This document shows positions 22,724 through 31,837 of a stretch of DNA of 64,000 nt, in pieces (position 1 is the first letter of the stretch; every line of letters begins with the position of its first letter). This DNA comes from Bacteroides bouchesdurhonensis. Its GTDB lineage: Bacteria > Bacteroidota > Bacteroidia > Bacteroidales > Bacteroidaceae. The DNA is taken from NCBI RefSeq assembly GCF_900155865.1, contig NZ_LT707006.1, forward strand, positions 889,626-953,625. Direction: 5' to 3'. A program made the translations under genes and the position numbers. The notes under the pieces are model-generated. The model did no database searches and was not told where the DNA came from. It saw only the letters and a list, made by a program, of their open reading frames with translations.

Positions 22724-23521
22724 ATGATATTTCTTAAGACAGAAGATGAAATAGAATTGCTCCGTCAGAGCAACTTACTTGTTGGTAAGACATTAGCTGA
22801 AGTTGCCAAATTGGTGAAACCTGGTGTTACTACGCGTGAGTTGGATAAAGTTGCTGAAGAATTTATCAGAGATAATGGAGCAACTCCAACTTTTAAAGGA
22901 TTTCCGAATCAATATGGTGAACCATTTCCTGCATCCATCTGTACTTCTGTAAATGAGCAAGTAGTACATGGAATTCCAGGGGATACCATTTTAAAAGAAG
23001 GTGATATCGTTTCGGTGGATTGCGGAACTTACATGAATGGTTTTTGTGGTGATTCTGCATATACTTTTTGCGTAGGAGAGGTGGATGAAGAAATTCGTAA
23101 TTTGTTGAAGGTAACTAAAGAAGCGTTATATATTGGCATACAGAATGCAGTGCAAGGCAAAAGAATCGGAGATATCGGATATGCTATTCAGCAATATTGT
23201 GAGTCTCATTCTTATGGCGTAGTGCGTGAGTTTGTTGGTCATGGTATTGGCAAAGAAATGCACGAAGATCCTCAGGTTCCCAATTATGGTAAAAGAGGGT
23301 ACGGTACTTTGATGAAAAGAGGTCTTTGTATTGCGATTGAACCGATGATAACATTGGGAGACAAACAAGTGATTATGGAACGTGACGGATGGACTGTGAG
23401 AACCAGAGATCGGAAGTGCGCAGCGCATTTTGAGCATACGGTAGCCGTTGGGTCTGGTGAGGCAGATATTTTGTCTTCGTTCAAATTCATTGAAGAAGTT
23501 TTAGGAGATAAAGCAATATAG
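22724..23521 (+). CDS. map: Methionine aminopeptidase, type I
   Basis: Removes the initiator methionine from nascent proteins. The ATG at 22724 gives 265 residues starting [17 protein letters not shown]; an in-frame TTG six bases earlier is less likely. The metal-binding residues can be placed in [20 protein letters not shown] (two Asp), [13 protein letters not shown] (His), IAIEPM (Glu) and HFEHTVAV (Glu). It sits 14 bases after secY, and its TAG is one base before the infA ATG. Confidence 0.98.
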   Translation: MIFLKTEDEIELLRQSNLLVGKTLAEVAKLVKPGVTTRELDKVAEEFIRDNGATPTFKGFPNQYGEPFPASICTSVNEQVVHGIPGDTILKEGDIVSVDCGTYMNGFCGDSAYTFCVGEVDEEIRNLLKVTKEALYIGIQNAVQGKRIGDIGYAIQQYCESHSYGVVREFVGHGIGKEMHEDPQVPNYGKRGYGTLMKRGLCIAIEPMITLGDKQVIMERDGWTVRTRDRKCAAHFEHTVAVGSGEADILSSFKFIEEVLGDKAI

Positions 23522-23522
23522 T

Positions 23523-23741
23523 ATGGCAAAGCAATCTGCAATAGAACAAGATGGAGTTATAGTTGAAGCATTGTCAAATGCAATGTTTCGTGTTGAATTA
23601 GAAAACGGACATGAGATTACTGCACATATTTCAGGTAAGATGAGGATGCATTACATCAAAATCCTGCCTGGTGATAAAGTGAGAGTCGAAATGTCTCCTT
23701 ACGACTTATCGAAAGGAAGAATTGTGTTTAGATATAAATAA
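23523..23741 (+). CDS. infA: Translation initiation factor IF-1
   Basis: IF-1 binds the A site of the 30S subunit during initiation. The 72-residue OB-fold protein contains the family segments [59 protein letters not shown]. It is almost fused to map (one base apart) and is followed by rpmJ after 8 bases, the usual map-infA-rpmJ order. Confidence 0.99.
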   Translation: MAKQSAIEQDGVIVEALSNAMFRVELENGHEITAHISGKMRMHYIKILPGDKVRVEMSPYDLSKGRIVFRYK

Positions 23742-23749
23742 AATAAGAT

Positions 23750-23866
23750 ATGAAAGTAAGAGCATCATTAAAGAAACGCACGCCAGAATGTAAGATCGTT
23801 AGACGTAATGGCCGTTTGTATGTTATTAACAAGAAAAATCCTAAGTATAAACAACGTCAAGGATAA
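23750..23866 (+). CDS. rpmJ: 50S ribosomal protein L36 (zinc-free type)
   Basis: L36 is the smallest 50S protein, here 38 residues ([20 protein letters not shown] and on). Only one cysteine (C14) remains of the usual CxxC...CxxxH zinc ribbon, so this is the C-minus form. It lies between infA and rpsM in the conserved order. Confidence 0.96.
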   Translation: MKVRASLKKRTPECKIVRRNGRLYVINKKNPKYKQRQG

Positions 23867-23871
23867 TTTAT

Positions 23872-23879
23872 TATTTTTG
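23872..23879 (+). promoter_or_regulatory. Possible internal -7 box before rpsM
   Basis: TATTTTTG matches the Bacteroides -7 consensus 21 bases before rpsM, but no convincing -33 TTTG lies 19 to 21 bases upstream. It may boost the alpha-operon genes rpsM to rplQ. The AT-rich context makes chance matches likely. Confidence 0.35.
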
Positions 23880-23899
23880 CAAAAAGAATAATTTAGTAT

Positions 23900-24280
23900 A
23901 TGGCTATAAGAATAGTTGGTGTAGATTTACCTCAGAATAAAAGAGGTGAAGTTGCGTTGACCTATATATATGGAATAGGTCGCAGTAGTTCAGCAAAAAT
24001 TTTAGATAAAGCTGGTGTAGATAAAGATCTGAAAGTTAAAGACTGGACAGATGATCAAGCTGCTAAGATTCGTGAGATTATCGGTGCAGAGTTTAAAGTA
24101 GAAGGAGATCTTCGTTCTGAAATCCAATTGAATATTAAGCGATTAATGGATATTGGTTGCTATCGTGGTGTACGTCATCGTATTGGGCTACCAGTTAGAG
24201 GACAGAGCACTAAGAATAATGCACGTACTCGTAAGGGTAGAAAGAAAACCGTTGCTAATAAGAAAAAAGCTACTAAATAA
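23900..24280 (+). CDS. rpsM: 30S ribosomal protein S13
   Basis: S13 lies in the 30S head and makes the intersubunit bridges with L5. The 126-residue protein starts [27 protein letters not shown] and has the helix-hairpin region [28 protein letters not shown]. The lysine-rich tail is typical. It opens the alpha-operon part of the run. Confidence 0.99.
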
Positions 24281-24291
24281 TAATTGTTGAT

Positions 24292-24681
24292 ATGGCAAAA
24301 AAAACAGTTGCAGCTAAGAAGAGAAATGTGAAAGTAGACGCTAATGGACAGTTGCATGTTCATTCATCTTTCAACAATATTATTGTTTCTCTTGCAAACA
24401 GTGAAGGGCAGATTATCTCATGGTCATCTGCTGGAAAGATGGGATTTAGAGGTTCCAAAAAGAATACTCCTTATGCAGCTCAGATGGCTGCCCAAGATTG
24501 TGCTAAAATTGCATTTGATCTTGGCCTAAGAAAGGTAAAAGCGTATGTGAAGGGTCCAGGTAACGGACGTGAGTCTGCTATTAGAACTATCCACGGAGCT
24601 GGTATCGAAGTTACTGAAATCATTGATGTAACTCCGCTTCCGCACAATGGTTGTCGTCCTCCGAAAAGACGTAGAGTTTAA
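24292..24681 (+). CDS. rpsK: 30S ribosomal protein S11
   Basis: S11 lines the platform of the 30S subunit near the E site. The 129-residue protein holds the family segments [46 protein letters not shown] and [24 protein letters not shown] ending ([19 protein letters not shown]). It follows rpsM by 11 bases, and a longer 116-base spacer precedes rpsD. Confidence 0.99.
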
Positions 24682-24719
24682 TTTACCTTTAACTTAAAAT
24701 GATCTTGATTTTGTTTTTG

Positions 24720-24746
24720 GATTGCAATAATTTCTTCTCTGCAATC
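24720..24746 (+). promoter_or_regulatory. Hairpin in the rpsK-rpsD spacer
   Basis: GATTGCA (24720-24726) pairs with TGCAATC (24740-24746), and a second TGCAA nearby offers an alternative pairing. The 116-base spacer is by far the longest inside the alpha-operon part. S4 autoregulates by leader binding in other bacteria, so a regulatory leader is possible, but this is inference. Confidence 0.4.
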
Positions 24747-24797
24747 GCGGCTGCAACAAATTGAGTTCATGAATAAACAATTAAATATTTAAAAGAA

Positions 24798-25403
24798 ATG
24801 GCTAGATATACTGGACCAAAAACAAGAATTGCCCGTAAATTCGGTGAAGGAATTTTTGGAGCTGATAAAGTTTTATCAAAGAAGAACTATCCTCCCGGAC
24901 AACATGGTAATTCTAGAAAAAGAAAAACTTCTGAATATGGTGTGCAACTTCGTGAAAAGCAAAAAGCAAAATACACCTATGGAGTTTTAGAAAAACAATT
25001 CCGTAATTTGTTTGAAAAGGCAGCAACAGCTAAAGGTATTACCGGTGAGGTATTGCTTCAGTTGTTGGAAGGTCGTCTTGACAATGTAGTGTTCCGTTTG
25101 GGTATTGCTCCTACACGTGCTGCTGCGCGTCAGTTGGTTAGTCACAAGCATATTACAGTAGACGGTGAAGTGGTAAATATCCCTTCATATGCCGTAAAAC
25201 CAGGACAATTGATTGGTGTTCGTGAAAGATCTAAATCTTTGGAAGTTATTGCTAATTCTCTCGCAGGTTTCAATCATAGTAAATATGCTTGGTTGGAGTG
25301 GGACGAAACTTCAAAGGTTGGTAAGTTGTTACATATACCTGAAAGAGCAGATATTCCTGAGAACATTAAAGAACATTTGATCGTTGAATTGTATTCTAAA
25401 TAA
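24798..25403 (+). CDS. rpsD: 30S ribosomal protein S4 (zinc-free type)
   Basis: S4 is a primary 16S rRNA binder at the mRNA entry channel and can repress its own operon in other bacteria. The 201-residue protein begins [17 protein letters not shown]. It lacks the N-terminal cysteine zinc knuckle and has the S4 RNA-binding domain [39 protein letters not shown]. rpoA follows by 12 bases. Confidence 0.99.
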   Translation: MARYTGPKTRIARKFGEGIFGADKVLSKKNYPPGQHGNSRKRKTSEYGVQLREKQKAKYTYGVLEKQFRNLFEKAATAKGITGEVLLQLLEGRLDNVVFRLGIAPTRAAARQLVSHKHITVDGEVVNIPSYAVKPGQLIGVRERSKSLEVIANSLAGFNHSKYAWLEWDETSKVGKLLHIPERADIPENIKEHLIVELYSK

Positions 25404-25415
25404 ATAATTAATTTC

Positions 25416-26408
25416 ATGGCGATATTAGCATTTCAAAAACCTGATAAAGTATTAATGTTGGATGCGGACTCCAGATTCGGTAAATTCGAATTTCGTCCGT
25501 TGGAACCGGGTTTTGGTATTACTGTCGGTAATGCATTACGCCGTATCCTTCTCTCATCATTAGAAGGTTTTGCTATCACTACTATTAGAATTGATGGTGT
25601 GGAGCATGAATTTTCTAGTGTACCGGGAGTAAAAGAGGATGTTACCAACATTATCTTGAATCTGAAGCAAGTAAGATTCAAGCAAGTAGTTGAAGAGTTC
25701 GAGAGCGAAAAAGTGAGCATCACTGTCGAGAATTCTAGTGAATTTAAAGCAGGTGACATAGGTAAGTATTTGACTGGATTTGAAGTGTTAAATCCGGAAT
25801 TAGTTATTTGTCATTTAGATTCTAAATCAACTATGCAGATTGATATTACAATTAACAAAGGTCGTGGATATGTTCCCGCTGATGAAAATCGCGAATATTG
25901 TACGGATGTTAATGTAATTCCAATCGATTCTATTTATACACCGATACGTAATGTCAAGTATGCGGTAGAAAACTATCGTGTTGAACAAAAGACTGACTAT
26001 GAAAAGTTGGTACTTGAAATTACTACCGACGGTTCTATACACCCGAAGGAAGCGTTGAAAGAGGCTGCAAAAATTCTGATTTATCATTTTATGTTGTTCT
26101 CAGATGAGAAGATTACTCTGGAAAGCAATGATTCTGATGGCAATGAAGAGTTTGATGAGGAAGTATTGCATATGCGTCAGTTGTTGAAAACTAAACTTGT
26201 TGATATGGACTTATCTGTCCGTGCACTCAACTGCTTGAAAGCTGCTGATGTAGAAACTCTTGGTGACTTAGTACAATTTAATAAGACTGACTTATTGAAG
26301 TTTAGAAACTTCGGAAAGAAATCGCTTACCGAGCTTGATGATTTGCTGGAAAGTCTGAATCTGTCGTTTGGAACCGATATTTCTAAATATAAATTAGATA
26401 AAGAATAA
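25416..26408 (+). CDS. rpoA: RNA polymerase alpha subunit
   Basis: Alpha subunit, which dimerises to nucleate RNA polymerase assembly. The 330-residue protein has the N-terminal domain segment [24 protein letters not shown] and a C-terminal domain (about residues 245-325: [23 protein letters not shown]). That domain contacts promoter DNA and regulators. It lies between rpsD and rplQ, 3 bases before the latter. Confidence 0.99.
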   Translation: MAILAFQKPDKVLMLDADSRFGKFEFRPLEPGFGITVGNALRRILLSSLEGFAITTIRIDGVEHEFSSVPGVKEDVTNIILNLKQVRFKQVVEEFESEKVSITVENSSEFKAGDIGKYLTGFEVLNPELVICHLDSKSTMQIDITINKGRGYVPADENREYCTDVNVIPIDSIYTPIRNVKYAVENYRVEQKTDYEKLVLEITTDGSIHPKEALKEAAKILIYHFMLFSDEKITLESNDSDGNEEFDEEVLHMRQLLKTKLVDMDLSVRALNCLKAADVETLGDLVQFNKTDLLKFRNFGKKSLTELDDLLESLNLSFGTDISKYKLDKE

Positions 26409-26411
26409 AAA

Positions 26412-26903
26412 ATGAGACATAATAAAAAATTCAATCATTTAGGTCGTACTGCTTCTCATAGAAGTGCTATGTTATCTAACATGGCTTGTTCTTTGATCAA
26501 GCACAAAAGAATCACTACGACTGTTGCAAAGGCAAAAGCTTTGAAGAAGTTTGTTGAGCCTTTGATTACAAGAGCTAAAGATGACACAACAAATTCTCGT
26601 CGTGTTGTATTTAGTAATTTACAAGATAAGTTTGTAGTAACTGAATTATTTAAAGAAATTTCGGTTAAGATTGCTGATCGCCCAGGTGGTTATACTCGTA
26701 TTATCAAGACTGGTAATCGTTTAGGTGATAATGCTGAAATGTGTTTCATTGAGTTGGTTGACTACAATGAAAACATGGCTAAAGAAAAAGTTGCTAAGAA
26801 AGCTACTCGTACTCGTCGTTCTAAGAAGAGTGCTGAAGCTGCTGCTCCTGCTGCTGTTGAAGCTCCTGCAACTGAAGAACCAAAAGCTGAATCAGCTGAA
26901 TAA
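26412..26903 (+). CDS. rplQ: 50S ribosomal protein L17
   Basis: L17 lies near the tunnel exit of the 50S subunit. The 163-residue protein has the core [37 protein letters not shown]. Its C-terminal extension of about 35 residues is rich in K, A and E and is longer than the roughly 120-residue E. coli form, as in other Bacteroidota. It ends the operon directly before a strong terminator. Confidence 0.99.
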   Translation: MRHNKKFNHLGRTASHRSAMLSNMACSLIKHKRITTTVAKAKALKKFVEPLITRAKDDTTNSRRVVFSNLQDKFVVTELFKEISVKIADRPGGYTRIIKTGNRLGDNAEMCFIELVDYNENMAKEKVAKKATRTRRSKKSAEAAAPAAVEAPATEEPKAESAE

Positions 26904-26927
26904 TTTTAAAGTTATTCGTATACATAT

Positions 26928-26960
26928 AAAAAAGGCTACTCACAACGGGTAGCCTTTTTT
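26928..26960 (+). terminator. Terminator of the ribosomal operon
   Basis: A perfect 12-bp stem: AAAAAAGGCTAC (26928-26939) with GTAGCCTTTTTT (26949-26960), loop of nine bases, ending in T6. It lies 24 bases after rplQ. Confidence 0.95.
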
Positions 26961-27022
26961 GTTTATTTTCTAAAGATACATTAAAAGATTTCCTGAGTGA
27001 ACAATTCTCATAAATATTCTGT

Positions 27023-27030
27023 TATATTTG
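27023..27030 (+). promoter_or_regulatory. -7 box almost at the start codon of the next gene
   Basis: TATATTTG is a perfect Bacteroides -7 box, ending only nine bases before the ATG at 27040. Transcription would begin almost on the start codon. No good -33 box is seen 19 to 21 bases upstream. Confidence 0.55.
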
Positions 27031-27039
27031 CAAGAGAAT

Positions 27040-27435
27040 ATGGCAAGATTTGTAAGGGTTATATTATTCCTGTTGCTAACAGTTTTCCTGAATGGGATTG
27101 CGAGCAATATTTCCAATGAAAAACTGGAACAAGAAGAATGTGTTCCTGTAGTTCACTTGGTACATCAGGATCAGATCGGTGCTCCAGAATTCCCATATTT
27201 GCCTGTTGCAGTATTGGCTAACAATTTGCAATGTCATCAGGTTTCAATGTCCCGTATACAACGTGTGCAGAACTGTGAATATTTCTTTTTATTAAAAAAC
27301 TTCCTGCAAAATTGGGCGGAAAGAGAGAGCTCTTTATCATTGCATCGGGAGAAAATCTACGCAACAACAGTTTCGTGTTATTGTCAGCCAGCAAGTGAAT
27401 ACTATGTATTTACTTTAAAACATATTATTATTTAG
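27040..27435 (+). CDS. Small exported protein, unrecognised
   Basis: I do not recognise this 131-residue protein. It begins MARFVRVILFLLLTVFLNGIAS, a convincing signal peptide or single membrane anchor, followed by a soluble part with four cysteines (ECVP, QCHQ, NCEY and SCYCQP, the last with two). In-frame reading can extend 4 codons upstream to a TTG, but that would lie on the -7 box. The gene stands alone behind the ribosomal operon terminator. Exported location is inferred from the N-terminus; no function can be given. Confidence 0.6.
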   Translation: MARFVRVILFLLLTVFLNGIASNISNEKLEQEECVPVVHLVHQDQIGAPEFPYLPVAVLANNLQCHQVSMSRIQRVQNCEYFFLLKNFLQNWAERESSLSLHREKIYATTVSCYCQPASEYYVFTLKHIII

Positions 27436-27540
27436 GAGTTTGTTTATTAGTGTAAACTTGTCAGTTGCTTCTATGTACTGATTACATACTAGCAGTTTTT
27501 ATATTTTCTATTTTTACTAATAATTTAAATTTCAAATAAT

Positions 27541-28080
27541 ATGGCAACTCAAACTATTGATGCAACTATTTTTGCATCTTCACATCCTGATATCGCTAAA
27601 CGTACGAGTATTTCTGGAATTGTATTCTCATGTATAATGTTATTGATAGGTATCTTATCTTTTGCTTCTACTTTTGAGCTGGAAGATAAATCATCTACAA
27701 TTAGTATGGCTTTAATGGTATTTGGAACTGGTTTATTTCTTGTTGGAATATTTCGTATATTTTGGAAATCAAAAGAAGTTGTTTATGTTCCAACTGGCAG
27801 TGTTGCTAAAGAGCAGAGTGTTTTCTTTGATTTGAAGCATATGGATAAGTTGAAAGAGCTAGTGAATTTCGGAAATTTATCGATGGATTCAGGAATCAAA
27901 AGCGAAACAAGCGGTAATCTTCGTATGGACATAATACTTTCTGAGGATAATAAATTTGCCGCTGTTCAGTTGTTTCAATTTATTCCTTATACATATCAGC
28001 CGATCACTACTGTTCATTATTTTACGAATGGAGAGGCTGCAACTATTGCTGCTTTTCTTGCAAAAAGTAAGATGAATTAA
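27541..28080 (+). CDS. Predicted inner membrane protein, unrecognised
   Basis: A 179-residue protein with two hydrophobic segments (about residues 24-43, ISGIVFSCIMLLIGILSFAS, and 54-73, ISMALMVFGTGLFLVGIFRI). A soluble domain of about 100 residues follows, containing FDLKHMDKLKELVNFGNL and a C-terminal FTNGEAATIAAFLAK segment. No known catalytic motif is visible. The gene has its own neighbourhood: 105 bases of AT-rich DNA before it and a terminator after it that overlaps the end of the convergent MutS-like gene. Confidence 0.75.
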   Translation: MATQTIDATIFASSHPDIAKRTSISGIVFSCIMLLIGILSFASTFELEDKSSTISMALMVFGTGLFLVGIFRIFWKSKEVVYVPTGSVAKEQSVFFDLKHMDKLKELVNFGNLSMDSGIKSETSGNLRMDIILSEDNKFAAVQLFQFIPYTYQPITTVHYFTNGEAATIAAFLAKSKMN

Positions 28081-28104
28081 TAAGATTTTGATTCTTTAAA
28101 TTTG

Positions 28105-28146
28105 ATGGGAATTTAGTCGTCAATGACGGCTATTCCCATTTTTTTC
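28105..28146 (+). terminator. Terminator overlapping the 3' end of the MutS-like gene
   Basis: ATGGGAAT (28105-28112) pairs with ATTCCCAT (28132-28139), followed by a T-run, for transcripts on the plus strand. The right arm lies within the last codons of the convergent gene on the minus strand. On the minus strand no U-run follows. Confidence 0.8.
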
Positions 28147-29927
28147 ATTAAAAAGCAGGCATTCATGTTTTGTGCAACTCCGTCTCTCATTTTATAAGAA
28201 AAAGTCAATTCGTTATTAGTGATATCTGCTTCAAAACAATAATTACGGATATTCTTTGGAAAGGAGTTGGCCAAGCTACTTAATAATAGATCATGAGTGG
28301 CGATGATGCCATTGGCATTCATACTCATAAATTGTTTTATAAGGGCAAAAGAGCCTTTTTGCTTATCTACCGAATTTGTCCCTTTTAGAATTTCGTCGAG
28401 GATAATGAATAAATCTTCCCCTGCTTGAAGCTTGTCAATGATTAACTTTAGTCGTTTAAGTTCTGCAAAGAAATAAGACTCGTTATCCGTCAGTGAGTCA
28501 CTTGTCCGTAGACTGGTGATAAGACGGGCAGGAAATATTTCCATCTGTTTGGCCCATACAGGTGCACCTATACAGGCTAAGAGATAGTTGATTCCTACCG
28601 TACGTAAGTAAGTGCTTTTTCCTGCCATATTTGCCCCCGTAATAATAATAAAGAATGGACGTTTTTCTATACTAATTCCGTTTCTAACACATTTGTTTCG
28701 ATCCATAAGCGGGTGTCCTAAAGCTTCTGCTTGTAGATGGAATGATTGTGAGCTTATTTGCGGATAGATAAATTCCGGATGATTGTAGGAAAAAGTAGCT
28801 AGCGAGCAATAAGCATCAAATTTTCCAATAGCTTCTAGCCAACGAGGAAGATCAGAGGCATGAGACTCTTTCCATTTTTCAATTCGTATTACTTGACGTA
28901 ATTCCCAAAATAAAAGACCATTCAATAGAGTACTCATTAATAAGTTACTTCGTTGATCGAGTGCATTCATCAACTTGGAGAGGCGATGTACAGCTTGTGA
29001 AGCTGTTTGATTTTTGCTTGTTAATTCACTTTTTAATCCTATTAGAATAGAACTATGCATCTCTTTTTTCTCAGTGAGAAGAATCTGATCTGCATAAGTA
29101 GACAGTATTTGCAGCTTTTCTCCGTAAGTTGCTTGCATTTTAGTAATTCCTTTTGAGAAAATGAAACTAAATGTGACAAAACATGCAAATACTACTCCGG
29201 CAATACTACCTGGAATAACCCCCAAAATAGAAGCACTGATACATAATATATTGGCAATAGTGACTATACTTGGTAAAATTCTAAGAAATGAGTGTTTGCG
29301 ATAATAACTGGCACTGGCAGCCCATTGGTTGATTTCGGAGATATCGGCCGATTTTCCTTTGTATAGTAAACCTAATACACGGAACTTTTGCCGATATTCC
29401 AGATCTAAAGATAATTCACGTATGGCTTTTTGCCTTTGCTCAATACTTTCTTTATCTTTGAGATGATGGTTAAACCATTCGGCAAGTTGCTGTTTGCCGA
29501 TAGGAGTAGAACTTCGGTTGATGTATTGAAAGAGAGAGTGTTCTCCAAATACATCCAAGTCGAAAGTATAGAGATGAGATGGATCGATATATTCTTTACC
29601 ACCGTCAAAATTGGAAAAGTCGTATTGGATAGCACAGAGTTCTTGGTTATTAATTTCTATTTTCTTTTTTAAAAAGTCTTTTCTATGAAACCATAGATTA
29701 TGCCGTTTTACTAACCAGATAAACAAGAGGATAGGAAAGACAGAAAAAAGAAGAATATATTCCCACCCCTTATCCCAAAAGTAAAAAGCAGCTATTACAG
29801 CTTCTATAAACAGAAATAATCGCAATAAGCTAATATTTCGGATCTGCTTACGAGTTTTTTGTAATTGCTGCTCTGATTCGAGAACTATTTTCTGATAGTT
29901 TTCTATGATGTTTTCTAATGTTTCCAT
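28113..29927 (-). CDS. Membrane-anchored MutS-like ATPase
   Basis: A 604-residue protein with a C-terminal MutS ATPase domain: Walker A GANMAGKSTYLRTVG (K437), Walker B ILDEILKGTN and the conserved ATHDLLL near residue 560. It lacks the mismatch-recognition N-terminal domains of MutS. It has two hydrophobic segments near residues 30-70 and two more near 210-255, so it is probably in the inner membrane. Related MutS-family proteins of this layout are widespread in Bacteroidota and their role is unknown; a role in mismatch repair should not be assumed. An IS110-type element is inserted just upstream. Confidence 0.85.
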   Translation of the reverse strand: METLENIIENYQKIVLESEQQLQKTRKQIRNISLLRLFLFIEAVIAAFYFWDKGWEYILLFSVFPILLFIWLVKRHNLWFHRKDFLKKKIEINNQELCAIQYDFSNFDGGKEYIDPSHLYTFDLDVFGEHSLFQYINRSSTPIGKQQLAEWFNHHLKDKESIEQRQKAIRELSLDLEYRQKFRVLGLLYKGKSADISEINQWAASASYYRKHSFLRILPSIVTIANILCISASILGVIPGSIAGVVFACFVTFSFIFSKGITKMQATYGEKLQILSTYADQILLTEKKEMHSSILIGLKSELTSKNQTASQAVHRLSKLMNALDQRSNLLMSTLLNGLLFWELRQVIRIEKWKESHASDLPRWLEAIGKFDAYCSLATFSYNHPEFIYPQISSQSFHLQAEALGHPLMDRNKCVRNGISIEKRPFFIIITGANMAGKSTYLRTVGINYLLACIGAPVWAKQMEIFPARLITSLRTSDSLTDNESYFFAELKRLKLIIDKLQAGEDLFIILDEILKGTNSVDKQKGSFALIKQFMSMNANGIIATHDLLLSSLANSFPKNIRNYCFEADITNNELTFSYKMRDGVAQNMNACFLMKKMGIAVIDD

Positions 29928-29960
29928 AAGATAGTTTACTTAAAATATATTAGTTTTGGA

Positions 29961-29968
29961 CAAAATTA
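29961..29968 (-). promoter_or_regulatory. -7 box of the MutS-like gene
   Basis: On the minus strand this reads TAATTTTG, matching TAnnTTTG, 34 bases before the ATG. The expected -33 position falls at about 29,988-29,992, where no TTTG is found. That is next to or inside the left end of the insertion sequence. Confidence 0.5.
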
Positions 29969-30097
29969 TATAGAAAAATCGAGTTTTTCTACACCAGCGT
30001 AATAAAAACCGAGGCCAACCCGCAAACTCTGCTTCATACTTCGTTTAATTGTTATGAATGTCCTATATTTAAGGAGTGTAACTAAAAAATCTCAAAT

Positions 30098-31300
30098 ATG
30101 GACAAAGACAGAATCGTGGCCGGCCTTGATGTCCACAAAGATACAATTTATCTCTGTGTGATGGACAATACAGAGTCCGTTATTTTTGCAAAAGTTTATG
30201 GTACATTGACTCCTGATTTACAACTTATGTGTTCCGACATGGTTTCTCATGGGGTGACAGAGGCAGCAATGGAAAGCACTTCGACCTATTGGGTTCCAGT
30301 GTGGAATGCCTTGTGCGAGAGCATGTCTCTCAAATTGGTAAATCCTTATTTTATAAAGCAGCTTCCCGGTCGCAAGAGTGATGTGAAGGATGCCCAATGG
30401 ATAGCGGAATGCTTGTTGAAGAATCTGATTCGGGGAAGCTTTGTGCCGGATAAGACAGTGCAGGACATGCGCAAGTATAACCGTCGCATCTTCGACCTGA
30501 ATGAAGACCTGACGTATAACACCAATAAACTGGACGCTGCTTTACAGCGATGTGGTTTTCGGTTAAGTAACTATGTATCCCGAGTCAATGGAAAAAGCTA
30601 TCAGAAGTGCGTCCGTGCAATAATAACCGGTATAACAGACCCTGAGGAGCTGGTGAAACTCATTCATGGAAAAACTCTGCGTAAATACGGACGCAACATC
30701 ATAAAGGATGCCGTAACGGGTGACTTCCACCAGGCAGACATCTGTTTGTTAAAGCAATACGCAGAGCTTATAGAGGTAATCGAGCGACAAATCGAAGAAT
30801 GCAGGAATGCTCTCATTGCCATGTGCCAGGAACACTTCCCGAAACAATTCAAACGTCTACAGAGCATCCCCGGTGTTAAAGAACGCGCCGCTTCGGCTAT
30901 AATTGCGGAGACCGGGGCTGACATGAAACCGTTTGAAAAAGCAACAAACCTCGTAGGATGGTGTGGATTGAAACCACGCAATGATATAAGCAACAATAAA
31001 GTCAAGAGCAACAGGACGACGCATGGGAACCGATTCCTGCGTCAGATATTGATTGAAATATCCTGGGTCGCATCAAGAACCCGCAACTGCTTTTTCTCAA
31101 ACTTCAGCTACGTGCAATGCACCCAACGCCATAAGAACAAGATGAAGATACAAGTAGCCATCGCCCGAAAGCTATTGGTCGCGGTATGGCACATGCTGAC
31201 AAAAGACGAGGATTTTATAGATGTTTACCTCAAGCGTCTTGAAAAGGAGGCGGAATGGCAAAATGATATTCAGGCATTAGAATCGTTATGGGTCGGATAG
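30098..31300 (+). CDS. IS110 family transposase
   Basis: A 400-residue IS110-type recombinase. The N-terminal RuvC-like DEDD domain shows GLDVHKD (D11), MESTSTYWVPVW and KSDVKDAQW. The C-terminal domain (about residues 240-330: LQSIPGVKERAASAIIAETG, GWCGLKPRN, THGNRFLRQILIEISW) is the Tnp_20 region that carries the catalytic serine of the family. The frame is intact and full length, so the element may be active. These enzymes act with a non-coding bridge RNA encoded next to the gene. Confidence 0.95.
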   Translation: MDKDRIVAGLDVHKDTIYLCVMDNTESVIFAKVYGTLTPDLQLMCSDMVSHGVTEAAMESTSTYWVPVWNALCESMSLKLVNPYFIKQLPGRKSDVKDAQWIAECLLKNLIRGSFVPDKTVQDMRKYNRRIFDLNEDLTYNTNKLDAALQRCGFRLSNYVSRVNGKSYQKCVRAIITGITDPEELVKLIHGKTLRKYGRNIIKDAVTGDFHQADICLLKQYAELIEVIERQIEECRNALIAMCQEHFPKQFKRLQSIPGVKERAASAIIAETGADMKPFEKATNLVGWCGLKPRNDISNNKVKSNRTTHGNRFLRQILIEISWVASRTRNCFFSNFSYVQCTQRHKNKMKIQVAIARKLLVAVWHMLTKDEDFIDVYLKRLEKEAEWQNDIQALESLWVG

Positions 31301-31450
31301 ACCTTTCCGATATACCTCTATCGACAACATAATTACCTTTGTGCTGCCACAGGAGCGCGTTTACAAAATTATTGTATCCATAGAGGGATTGGACACCGGC
31401 GTAGTCCTTTCAGGCTGAAGAGGAAAGTAACAAACTTTATTACTTCGGAC
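31301..31450 (+). ncRNA. Candidate bridge RNA region of the IS110-type element
   Basis: The non-coding 3' part of the element has several possible helices. CCTCTAT (31315-31321) pairs with ATAGAGG (31380-31386) around a long internal loop that holds TACAA/TTGTA (31362-31366 with 31372-31376). GGAC/GTCC (31391-31394 with 31404-31407) follows. IS1111-branch elements encode their bridge RNA downstream of the transposase, so this is the natural place. The fold is inferred by eye. Confidence 0.4.
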
Positions 31451-31837
31451 GACAAAACACTTGTCGTCTTAGGCGTTTTGTGGGAAAATTTACGGACTAT
31501 AAGTATAATTAATTAGATACAAGTAAGTTACATACGAATATAAGAGCTGGGGATTTTTCTTTTTAGAGGAAAGGTACTATTATTTGTAAAGGTTAAGAAA
31601 GAATACTATCATTCATAAATGTAGATTTACTGTTTATTAACGCTCGTATAAATACGTCTATTTATAGTATATATATTTCTTCTACATGGTTATATAGCAG
31701 AGTATGATCTACCTTATGGGTAGAGGATTATCGTTTATCATTTTACATTTTTTCTTTTTCCAAACTTGTTTTTATGCGGTTAAATATATAACTTTCCACA
31801 CGAAAATGCGTTAAGTAAGAGAGAAGGAGGATAGCTT
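31451..31837. other. Intergenic, AT-rich, no gene seen
   Basis: It begins with overlapping hairpin options: GACGACAA/TTGTCGTC (31448-31455 with 31461-31468), or ACAAAAC/GTTTTGT (31452-31458 with 31474-31480). A 6-bp hairpin TCTACC/GGTAGA lies at 31708-31724. The rest is AT-rich without a plausible ORF. A strong AGGAGG site stands just before the gene at 31838. Confidence 0.5.

Larger units (their letters stand above)
29990..31450 (+). mobile_element. IS110/IS1111-type insertion sequence (ends approximate)
   Basis: One transposase gene (30098-31300) with about 100 bases of non-coding DNA before it and about 150 after it. Candidate subterminal inverted repeats share CCnnnGTAATAAA: on the plus strand near 29,994-30,006 and inverted at 31,436-31,448. 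IS110-family elements make no regular target duplication, so exact ends cannot be read directly. The longer structured 3' non-coding part fits the IS1111 branch. Confidence 0.65.
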
